64,000 nucleotides of DNA, from contig JAGUCH010000005.1 in assembly GCA_019096065.1 (NCBI GenBank), forward strand, positions 4,402,001 through 4,466,000. Reading direction: 5' to 3'. The translations under genes were made by a program, and so were the position numbers. The stretch comes from Paracyclopina nana. Its lineage: Eukaryota > Arthropoda > Copepoda > Cyclopoida > Cyclopettidae. Numbering within the stretch: the first letter of the stretch is position 1; each line of letters begins with the position of its first letter. Shown piece by piece: positions 44,993 to 54,085 of the stretch. The notes beneath the pieces are model-generated. The model saw only the letters and a program-made list of their open reading frames with translations. It was not told the origin of the DNA and did no database searches.

Positions 44993-47246
44993 ATGGTTTT
45001 CACTCGATGTGATCTGCTCTCCTTGGTACTGAAAAAGGTGTCTCCGACTGATGCAACCTTCAGACATGAAACTAAAGAGTGTCTCCAAGCTCAAATGAAG
45101 AAGCAAATTGCTGATATGTCTCCTAAAGAGCAGGCAGAAATTGATCACTTTATTGACTATTTCTCCAAATTTGTCCCCCAGTTTTGGAGGCAGTCAAGCC
45201 GAAATCGAAGCAGAATGATAGCGAAGCATTATGAATTCTTCTCTACTGAAATTGTCTTCAATCTCTTGAGTTTGAAAAGTGATAGTGGTGATGCCCCAGC
45301 TCCAGAATTTCCAGTGGCTGCACAGGGAAAAGATGTCCCACATACTCCGAAAAAAAAGAAGCCTCGTACGTCGTTCCGATCTCTATCTGCGTCGCAACAG
45401 TTCAGAGGAGCTGCTACAGTCCGCAATTCGGCGCAACATGATGGAGCAGTTATCAAGGCTGCTGCTCAAAACTTCCGTCGCATGGGCCATCATGATGCTG
45501 GATATGTTGTAGATTGTCTTCAAGCTAACCCTGAAAAAGGAAGGATTTTGAAGAAAACTCTCAATTCCTCATCCCACTTACAAAATATGACCCCAGAAGA
45601 GGCCCTGTCTATTTTGTATGACCGAAACATGACTAGGAACCACTACATGAAATACAGGGAGGACATCAATCGTTTTGCAGGAAGAAAAGTGGCTCCAAGG
45701 TAAGATTTAGTTTGAATTTTCAATAGATCTGTTTCATTATATCTCAGCTCATTTCCAATTATACCTAAGTTATTAATTTGCTAAAGACACTTACCTTAAT
45801 TTCAGTTACACATCTATTCAGTCAGCCAAAAAGTATTGCAGACCAGAGGGGATCAAGGTGTCAGAAGACCAAGTTGTTGTGCCTCTGAAGTCAACACTTG
45901 ACCACACTTTTTCACGAATTTTGGAGGACACTGATGTCAGGAGAAAGCTGGAGGAGCTTTCATGTACAGGGCCGGTCAGTTTAACTTTCTTCTACAAGTA
46001 TGGGCTTGATGGATCCAGAGGACATGGTCAGTTCAACCAAGCTTGTGCTTCCTTGGCTGGAGATGGATCACTCATGGCAACACACATGGTTCCTCTTCAG
46101 ATTGTTGCTCACATAAAAAAGAAGCTCATAGTGTTGTATTCCAATGGGCTTTGCAATTCCTCCTTAGCCTGTCGTCCATTGTGCTACTGGTCTGTTCCTG
46201 AAACAAAGGAAAATCTTGACATAGAAATAGCAAGGCTTCAAGAAGAGGTTGATCAACTTCTACCTTTCCAGTGGGCTCCTAATGTGACTGTTTCATACCA
46301 AGGCTTCATGGCCCTTTGTGATGGAAAGGTGGTCAACAATAAGCTGGACAATCCTAGCTCCCAAAGATGTCCATTTTGCTTGGCTACTCCTAAGCAGATG
46401 TCTGATCCAGATGGAATCTTCTTGGTTAATCCAGAGGCATACAATATGATGTGCCTCTCTGTTCTCCACTTTGGCCTCAGGTCCTTTGAATTCATTTTGA
46501 ATCTAGGCTACAATCAAGAATTCAAGCAATACCAAGCTAGGGGAGCTAAGCTAAGAGATAAAAGGCTGAAAATGAAGCAGAAGGTACATGATCAATTTTT
46601 CGAAAAATTAGGCTTGAGGATTGGTGAACCAAGAGATGGAGGAGCTGGCACATCCAATACTGGAAATACTGCAAGAAAAGCCTATGAAAATAGTGACTTT
46701 TTTGCTGAAGTTTGCAATGTTCCAGTGGAGTTAGTCAGAGGCCTTCACCACTTATGGATAGCACTGTCTTGTTGCCTTCCCCTGGATCCACTTAAGTTTG
46801 AAGAGAAGTGCAAAGAGGTGTTAGCTGCCTACTTCAAAAGCTGCTCCTGGTATTTGATGCCTCCAACAGTCCACAAGATCTTGGCTCATGGAAGAGAATT
46901 TCTTGAAATGCTTCCCTCCACTATTACCTGTGGCATGCTTTCAGAAGAGGGGTCTGAAAGCTCCAACAAAGATTTGAAATACTTTCAAATCAACCATGCC
47001 AGACAAACTTCAAGGCAAAATCGAAGTCAGGATGTCTTTGAGCGAGCCATGGACAGATCTGACCCCAAAATTCTCAGCTATTTAGTAAAAGAGAAGCTGA
47101 AAATGCGAGCAAAAAAAGTCCTTCCAAAAGAAGTTATTGCAATGCTGAAAGAGCCTGAAATTGCCTCACCAAGTGATGATGATGACTCAGTTGATGACAC
47201 TGATGAAGATTTGGGACAAGATGAGGCCGAAATCGATGAAATTTAA
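44993..47246 (+). CDS. Transib/RAG1-core-like DDE recombinase (transposase or domesticated)
   Basis: Two exons, 44993-45699 and 45806-47246, with a canonical 106-nt GTAAGA...CAG intron, giving 715 aa without a stop. Family cues, from memory of Transib transposases and RAG1: KKPRTSFRSLSASQQ and MTPEEALSILYDRNMTRNHY before SYTSIQSAKKYCRP. The catalytic Asp is in YGLDGSRGHGQFNQ and the second in ALCDGKVVNN, followed by the zinc pair RCPFCLATPKQM. HFGLRSFEFILNLGYN and GTSNTGNTARKAY follow. The zinc His pair is in MPPTVHKILAHG and the catalytic Glu in LSEEGSESSNKDL. All three acidic and four zinc-binding residues are present. No RING or nonamer-binding region precedes it. The C-terminus is a poly-Asp/Glu tail. 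The enzyme would cut and join DNA in the nucleus. No terminal repeats were found, so live transposon and domesticated gene remain open. Confidence 0.88.
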
Positions 47247-47940
47247 AGTTAATAAATTGACTCACCTTTCGTCGCTGCAGCCATAATTTGATTAGCATGA
47301 ATCCGAATTATTTTTTCCGTAAAACAGCTGATGGGCTCATGAATGCTCTTCAAATGAAGTAATTTAAGATTTGAATTTGCATCCTTTGTCGCAGCTTGTT
47401 GCACTCTGCTCAGCTTGTTAATTTAATTTTTAATTATGAATATTCTTCAAACAAAAATATTTTTTATTTCTGTGGATTTCTTCTCGAGATCTAAGGGATT
47501 AAAAAGTACCCACTTCTTAAGCCCTCTTCAGTATGACAACAAATGACGAGTTTTGTTGTTTTCATCATCAAACAGTCTCCATTCAATTTAAAAAATGTGA
47601 ATACGGCAAAAAAATGACTTAAATGAAGTAATTAAGAGAGAGTTTTGAACTTTTTAATACCCAGGTTTTTACCAGCCATTTCTATCAAGTGCTTAAAATT
47701 TAACGAATTTTTACGCGAGTTTTTGGCCCGCTTTTAACCTTCTGTGGGTTGGTCAGCTGCGAGCTAAACGCCTGACATGAACTCTGTTCGTGTTCTCATC
47801 TCCTAATCAACAACTTGCAATTTTGTTCCCGAATTTGAAAGGTTATCGACCTTTCGAGCGATAAACCTTTCGAGCAATCCCATCTTTAAAAGTGGGAGAA
47901 GTCACTTAGGCCTAAAATAGGGGTGGGTTTTAGGACATAT
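47247..47940. other. AT-rich flank of the Transib-like gene
   Basis: No gene supported. AT-rich with short direct words only. AATAAA at 47250-47255 can serve as the recombinase polyadenylation signal. No RSS-like inverted terminus was seen. Confidence 0.3.
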
Positions 47941-48081
47941 TACTTAAAATCCCTCAAATTTGATTCCAGGGCCATTAAGTATTTAATATCCCCCAAATTG
48001 CTTAGAAAGAACTGTGATATAAAAGAGCTGAGTCGGATCGGTAAACTGAATTATAACACGAGGAAATCGTATTACAGTATA
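47941..48081 (+). repeat. 5'-truncated copy (3' part) of the tRNA-derived SINE
   Basis: Starts TACTTAAAATCCCTCAAATT and ends ATTACAGTATAT. It is about 95 percent identical by eye to the inverse of 48419-48559, the 3' part of the full-length SINE copy. It forms a 619-bp inverted arrangement with that copy. Confidence 0.75.
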
Positions 48082-48239
48082 TAATTAGTTATTTATTTTG
48101 AGCTGGGGCACGTAAAGTAGGTTCATTAAATAGCTAAGCAAGGATTTTAAAATGGGAAAACTCGAGTACAGCTTTACTAGCCCGAGCCTGCGAGGGCTGT
48201 AATTGTAAACTCCTATACATAGCAAGCAAGTTTCTTGAT

Positions 48240-48418
48240 GTTTCCATAGCTCAGTGGTTAGAGCATTGGAATGCTGATCCAACTCTCTGAGGTTTGAATC
48301 TAGGTTGATCCTCTATTTTTTCCAACTTCTTTAGAATTTGGATTAGTTCCATGGAATATGAGGGGCATTAAATTACTTAAAATCCCTCAAATTTGATTCA
48401 AGGGCTGTTAAGCATTTT
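48240..48418 (+). repeat. tRNA-derived SINE copy A
   Basis: The head has tRNA-like A and B boxes: CATAGCTCAGTGGTTAGAGC and GGTTTGAATC. An anticodon-like arm TTGGAATGCTGATCCAA would give a GCT loop. The T arm and acceptor do not pair well, so it is not a functional tRNA. The tail contains TTTTTTCCAACTTCTTTAGA and then the TACTTAAAATCCCTC segment; it seems internally shortened and meets copy B tail to tail. Confidence 0.75.
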
Positions 48419-48694
48419 ATATACTGTAATACAATTTCCTCGTGTTATAATTCAGTTTACCGATCCGACTCAGCTCTTTTATATCACATTTCTTTCTAAG
48501 CAATTTGGGGGGTATTAAATACTTAACGGCCCTGGAATCAAATTTGAGGGATTTTAAGCAATTTAATGACCCTCAAATTTTATGGAACTTATCCAAATTC
48601 CAAAGAAGTTAGAAAAAAGAGAGAATCATCCTAGATTCGAACCTTAGACAGTTGGATCAGCATTCCAATATTCTAACCACTAAGCTATGGAAAC
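48419..48694 (-). repeat. tRNA-derived SINE copy B, full length (about 276 bp)
   Basis: Read on the minus strand: tRNA-like head (48694 inwards), linker with CCAACTTCTTTGGAATTTGG, then the TTAAAATCCCTCAAATTTGA segment and a 3' tail ending ATTACAGTATAT at 48419. This defines the family unit and explains the inverted repeats with copy A and with 47941-48081. Confidence 0.75.
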
Positions 48695-48768
48695 ACCATG
48701 AAAACTGCATGCTATGTATAAGACTTTAATTTAAGTCAGATGAAGAAATAAAAAAAGTTTTGGAATGA

Positions 48769-48832
48769 CTGGGGTTTGAATCCTAGAATGCTGAATCAAG
48801 AGCAGAGCGCTCTAACCATTGTGCCATGGGCC
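48769..48832 (-). repeat. tRNA-like SINE head fragment
   Basis: On the minus strand, a tRNA-like A box (TGGCACAATGGTTAGAGCG) and B box (GGATTCAAACCC), different in detail from copies A-C. It is probably the head of a related SINE subfamily; stems are degenerate. Confidence 0.55.
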
Positions 48833-48857
48833 TATTGCCGTTTTTTCAAGTGTGTGC

Positions 48858-48979
48858 AATATTCCATGGAACTAATACAAATTCCAAAGAAGTTAGAAAA
48901 AAAGAAATGCACAACCCAGGTTCGAACCTCAGTTAGTTGGATAAGTATTCCAATGCTCTAGCCATTTTGTTACGGAAAC
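48858..48979 (-). repeat. tRNA-derived SINE copy C, 3'-truncated
   Basis: On the minus strand, the same head (with GAGGTTCGAACCTGGG B box) and the same linker with CCAACTTCTTTGGAATTTG as copies A and B, ending at TTCCATGGAATAT. It is diverged, with a damaged A box. Confidence 0.7.
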
Positions 48980-49001
48980 TTCATGTAATAGGCCTACTGT
49001 T

Positions 49002-49717
49002 ACAGGACTATTTTAACATATTTTAAGCCAGATGAAGAAATCAGAAAAATGTTGTTCGGTTCTCAAAATTTCCCCAACCCTTCAGGGATCTTTCTTGGGG
49101 CTATCTGTATCTTTTGCTGATGCAGGAAGGATCTTTTAATTTTCCAAACTTTCGAGGAATTTTGAACATAGTGAACTGTGGTGATGATTTTATATGATGG
49201 AAAGCAATTTTCGCATGTATAATTCAGTTTACCAATTCGTCTCAGTTCATATAACTATACATGTATAAAAGCTCTGACATTTAACTTTATCAAGTGACAC
49301 ACATTATAAAGTATTTTATAAGGTGTGTTGCTCCTCTGTTTGATCAGATATTGTCCAAGAAGTAAATCCCATTGCAGAAAAAAGGAGAAAAAATGCCTTG
49401 CATGGGGATTGAGCCCTGGTTGCTGTTAGAATTCCTTTTTATTCTTCTTCTAAGCTGAGCTAAGCTTAGCAGAGGAGTAGAGTCTCTATCAGAGATACCA
49501 GACAAAACTTGATCTAACACATCTTTTAGCTTCAAAAAGTGCCAAATTCAAAATGCACACTTTTTAAGTGATTCATTAACACTTTCGGCTACTCTTGCAC
49601 TACTGAGGGCCTCTCAACCCAAGCCCTCAAAGTAATGGATCAAATGCTAAGTCAAGATTGCCTGGTCTGGTAACTTCATTAACATTTGAAAATTACTTTC
49701 CATCATATAAAATCGTA
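49002..49717. other. AT-rich non-coding stretch
   Basis: No gene supported. A degenerate match to the SINE tail (ATAATTCAGTTTACC) is present near 49219, and a word shared with the SINE region (AGATGAAGAAAT) near 49030. Confidence 0.3.
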
Positions 49718-49901
49718 TATATATGTAAACAAATTATAAAACAGACTTACAAAATGTCTGAGCTCATTTTACAAAGTAAAAATCTCGTAGCATTACTTGG
49801 CTCTCGCAAGCTCGAGCCCGCAAAGTTGCCACTTGATTTTTACTTTACAAAATTTGCTCAGCTATTTTATTAGCTTGTTTTATAAATTGTTTACATATAT
49901 A
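49718..49901. repeat. Imperfect hairpin element
   Basis: The left part (ATATATGTAAACAAATTATAAA onwards, with ATTTTACAAAGTAAAAATC) is the imperfect inverse of the right part (GATTTTTACTTTACAAAATT to TAAATTGTTTACATATATA). Arms are about 70 nt around a loop near 49800-49830. MITE-like; no target duplication was resolved. Confidence 0.55.
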
Positions 49902-49967
49902 AATAGATAGAACCGAGGTACAGAACCAGTTGCTCCTTATTATAAGCCGTTAAAAACTTCTTGAGAA

Positions 49968-50476
49968 GTTTCCATTAGAGGTGTATCGGGCTCAGGCCCG
50001 AGCCCGAAAGCCCGATACCAATTTCTGGCCCGAGCTAAATAAGACCCCAGCCCGAGCCCGACTCGGGCCGATTTTCAGAAAGCCCGAAAAAGCCCGAAGT
50101 CATTTTCAAACAGCCCGAAATGGCTTTAATGACATTTTTTTACATTCAACACTTGTTCAAAATCAGAAAAACAATATCTCTAGATTATGAGCTTAAATAT
50201 TGAGTTTAATTGCTAAGTATCCCTGCTTTTGCATAACCTTTAGTAATTGAGGTGAATTTCTTAACAAAAAAGTGATTTTTATTCAGATTTTCTCAGGAAA
50301 AATTGTAAATTTCATCTCGGCCCGAAAAGCCCGTTACATTTTTTGACTGGCCCGAAAAAGCCCGAAGCCTGAAAAAAAAGTTCAGGCCCGGCCCGACCCG
50401 ACCCGAGTCATTTTTGGAAAGCCCGAGCCCGACCCGAGCCCGACTTTTTCTGGCCCGATACACCTCTAGTTTCCAT
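49968..50476. mobile_element. Non-autonomous hAT-type element with 8-bp target duplications
   Basis: The element spans 49976-50468 (493 bp). Its termini are TAGAGGTGTATCGGGC and the inverse GCCCGATACACCTCTA. It is flanked by perfect 8-bp direct repeats GTTTCCAT at 49968-49975 and 50469-50476. Subterminal regions are packed with GCCCGA/CGGGC words in both halves, as expected for transposase-binding sites; the centre is AT-rich without an ORF. The 8-bp duplication and TAGAGGTGTA-type terminus are hAT-superfamily traits. Confidence 0.9.
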
Positions 50477-51788
50477 AAAATTTTTGTTACAATGTTTTCA
50501 TCAATTCACACAGAAATCTTTAGTAAAAGGCGAAAGATTTTTTTGTTATGAGAATTGATTCACTGATTTTAGGATAACTGAAAATGAATTTAGAATCTTT
50601 GAACCAACATTCATCTCTCATTTTTGAGATTGAAAGTAGGTACTTAGAGATCAAGCCAAATTAACTTTAAAATAGCTAAGTGAGATCTAAATTTTACGGT
50701 TGTTTCGATTGCGCAATCATGCAAATGCCTTCTTTCAGGTAAAGAAATACGGTGTAGTTTTAATGTGTTTTGTGGCTACTTAAAACTAGATTGATGTCTC
50801 TCCATCTAGCGGCTGGGCTGAGTACTAAAATTAAAGTCGACATTCTCGCGGATTATAGCGGAACATTGCAAAATGTGCTAAGTGGACAAGTAATTCTAGA
50901 AAAAACATATCTCGGAGACAATTCTTCCATTCAACATGTAATGTTTGAGCAGATGTTCTGTTTAAATGTGAGTGTTAAATTAAGCCATGCACCATTCATT
51001 AGTTATAGCTTTGCAACATTGATTTTTTTGCAAGTTTAACTCTAGAGTGTACCGACTCATGTGTAGTTTTGATCTGGGCATTGTCAATGCAACAACAAAA
51101 AAATGGAAAATTAATAGCGCTACGTTCGAGTTTTTTTTTTTAAAAAAAACTGCCTAAACTTATGCAGAAACGTTTATGGATCTGTAAAAGCGTCTCAGCT
51201 TAAGAAGAGTGACCGGAGCTCAGTTAAGTTCAGTTTTTGTGATTGGGCAGAGTCAGTCGACTAGCGGACTTTTGGTCGGCGAAGGAAAAAGTGAATGACC
51301 GTGTCAATCTTGAGGGGGGATGGACCAGGTGAAAATGCTTGACGGCTCGAGTTTCTCGCTTTGGAATCTGCGGCCCGTTGGTGTTGTGGCTCTTTGCGTT
51401 GGTGCCACGAGCTCCAGGTGAGTTCTGTTTTCCTGGTTGGATTTCTGCGATTGTGCACCCACAAATGCCAACAGGTGGTTTTGTGTTTGGCAGCGCGGTC
51501 ACTGCGAGTAATATTGAGTGCAGTAGTGGAAAAACGCTAAAGAAAGCGGTTAGCCAATTTGTCTGCCCACGCAAATGATGCTTGGATCAAGTAGATGAGC
51601 ACAATGGGCCCACATCCCTGCTTTTCTGAGGCGAACCACGCGCGCTAATGAGGCTGTTTACCCCGAGATGAATTTTATTTGGAACACTAATCATATGCCT
51701 GAAGCCCTTTTTTCAACGGCCTCAACGGAATTACCGTATTCGGCCCTTAAATGGGATGCAAAAGCACGCATGGAATCGTGTTGTTTTC
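50477..51788. other. Intergenic region
   Basis: AT-rich to about 51.2 kb with a T/A homopolymer stretch near 51131-51149. From 51.2 kb it is more GC-rich. A short plus-strand frame, 51320-51417, starts with ATG (MDQVKMLDGSSFSLWNLRPV) and ends at a good donor AG|GTGAGT, so it might be an isolated first exon; no partner exon was found. Confidence 0.25.
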
Positions 51789-53571
51789 TCACAAAGCTGG
51801 CATGATGACAAGGCAGATAAAGAAACTCAAGACAAGTGAGAAAAAAGCGGTTGGTGCGCTGGCATTCGATGGTCCCATCATCTGCATTTCTCGCTCAACG
51901 ATCTTTTCTTCTTCTGCTCCTTCGCCAGAGTCTTTTTTCAGGCATGTGATTGTCATGGTCTCGTCAAAGAGATAGGTCACTTCCTGATAGATGAACCCAC
52001 CTTCCACCGTTTGCGGGCAAGGGTCTCTCGTTTGGGTTAAAATGATAGGGGAGAATCGAAGCGTCTGCGTTGGGCTGCCAATCGCCCACCCATCATCCAA
52101 TACACCTTGAAAAAATTCCTTATTTTCACACCAATAATCTAAAAAAGGCTTGGCAAACACTATTAGCTAGCTCTGGGCTTTTTTTAGCTAAAAAGTGTGA
52201 GTGTGCCAATTGCACCGTGAGCCAAATTAGCTTCTCTGTGTAATTTTGCAAAATTGCCGCATGTCACGGCATTGATAATCAAGCCTTTTTACCGTCCTTT
52301 TTGTAGTACAAGTAGGTGAAGTTGCCAAATTTTTCAGAGCAGTATAGCGGATGCCCATTGAAGGTGCCATTGAGATGAAACGTTTCGAAGAGCGTGTGAT
52401 TTTTTAGCGTGGACTTGACCTCAAGTGTGTCACAATGATTGCACGTTTCCTTCACTTCGTCACTGTGACATTCGATCAAAAACGTCTCGTCGAATTGAGA
52501 GTAACCGAAGGTATTCGCGTAGGAAGCTCCTGTCAGTCCAATCGGGCAAAATGAGAACTCTTCGGAGCTGCTTATATCGATGTACAGTTCAGTGCCATTC
52601 GGATATCCAGCCACCTCACAGTGGGCCACGGAGACCCTTCTTTCTCCATTTCAGCCAAATTATGAAATCCAGTTTCAAACACTTTTTTATCTTAAAATAG
52701 TTCCAATGGGTTCTTGGTGATCAGAAATGACCATTTAAAAGGCTCTAAATTCAATTCGATTTGTGAATTCATGATCATTTTTGAGAAGCATCCCGAATTT
52801 GCTAAAAAAATCTAAGCAAAAAGAAATGTCAAAAAGTGGCTACAAGCTTCTACTGTTCCATTAGAACCATAATTTTTTTGTTGAAGCCTTAGATTAGAAT
52901 TAGTCTAAGTATTTTAGGTCTCAAGAGAACAGGATTCCATTAAAAATAAGGGTCAAAATTGACCCAAAAAGATGAATCTTCTATTTGCATGTAAAACTAA
53001 ACTAAATATTAGCTGAACTTTTTAAGTCCAAGGTTGTCCAACCCATAACACTGTCAAATTAGAGAAAAAGTAATATGAACGGGGTTGGATTGCAAAAAAA
53101 GTGCGTGAATTTGCGTAAGACTTTGCTAGAAAGAGTCAAAAGTTCCAGTTTTACAGTAATTTGGGGGCTTTGCTAATGCGCTGCCGATTTGACGAAAAAT
53201 AAGAAATGGAGGAAAATGCTTCAACGGGGCCCACTGTGCACCTTCCAGCCCTCGTCAGGATACGTGACTTAAAGAGAGATTCTTTGTAAAGATGTAATTT
53301 TTTTTCGTTCGTCTACTAGCTTACAGTTGTCTGTGTATGTGAGGTAAAGTGCCATTTCGATGCCGTCAATGTTCAACTTTTTGGAAAAGTAGGGCCTGTC
53401 AAGATTTTCACCATCGTAAGTGTAAATGCCCATCAGCCCTGATTGGCTCTCCCCATAATTCACGGACGCGAAAAGATAGACTTTTTCGCAGCAGTCTTGC
53501 GCAATTTTTGCGCTGACCAGCAAAAAGCAGTTGCTGGCAAAAATGAGCATGTATGCTATACTTGCCTCCAT
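51789..53571 (-). CDS. Secreted or membrane-anchored extracellular protein with repeated domain, structure incomplete
   Basis: Candidate exons (minus): 53571-53325, about 52632-52293 and 52138-51789. The last junction is sound (GACG|GTAAAA to TTTTTTAG|ATTATTGG, phase consistent). The first exon starts at an ATG with a signal peptide (MEASIAYMLIFASNCFLLVS) and has GIYTYDGENLDRPYF. The next has ETFHLNGTFNGHPLYCSEKF and FTYLYYKKDG, and the last begins with DDGWAIGSPTQTLRF. A shared pattern (short Tyr/Phe strand, N-G-x-P-x-Y, aromatic strand, Gly-Trp) suggests two copies of one small beta-rich domain. The C-terminus is a hydrophobic helix (FFSLVLSFFICLVIMPAL), TM-like or GPI-signal-like. Join of exon 1 to the middle exon is not resolved; a short GWK-coding exon may exist near 53245. 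They may instead be two adjacent genes. Function unknown. Confidence 0.45.
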
Positions 53572-53958
53572 GATTGGTGATTACTAACTGATCTATTCGA
53601 GTTTATTTTAAACAATTTTCTGTGCTTCAGTAATGATTTTGCACACCCTCAAAGCAGCTTCTCGAAAACTTTCGGCGCAAGATACTAACTCCACGTGCAT
53701 GTTTCAGTAAACATACACGTCCGATTCTCGCTGACACTCATCATGTGTATATTTCGCCATATATCTGAGTAAAGATGTGCTACATCATCCCACTCAAATG
53801 AAAAACTTTCTTTTGCTGCAAAATTGAGGAAGTTGGATGAAAGGAGCAAAGAGACGAAGGATCGAATCTTACAATCTACATCACGTCTATTGCTACACTT
53901 TTACCTTCAAGAATAACTCATAGGATACACGTATAGGAGTCATTCTTTTGGAGCATGC

Positions 53959-53968
53959 TATATAATAG
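53959..53968 (+). promoter_or_regulatory. TATA box of wolframin gene
   Basis: CTATATAATA lies 34 bp upstream of the first in-frame ATG at 54002 and about 120 bp before the preferred ATG at 54086. Initiation would be expected near 53990. If so, the first ATG would be very close to the cap, favouring the second. Confidence 0.5.
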
Positions 53969-54085
53969 GGTAAACACCCACTCACAACTTCTCCTCCTTT
54001 TATGGGGGGTCTACCTGTACAGGAACACTACTGCAGCATCAGCTGTAAGACAGAAGTGAAAACTGCCATTTTCTTGAGTGCGAAA

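Noticed and set aside
48240..48310. tRNA gene with GCT anticodon
   Set aside because: A and B boxes are present, but the T stem and acceptor do not pair and several copies with the same tail exist, so it is a SINE head.
48818..48824. CATTGTG heptamer as a right end of the Transib-like element
   Set aside because: It lies within a tRNA-derived SINE head and has no matching left terminus or nonamer-like sequence.
51320..51417. Possible first exon (MDQVKMLDGSS...) ending at AG|GTGAGT
   Set aside because: Good donor and plausible leader, but no downstream exon in phase was found before the wolframin gene, which has its own TATA box.
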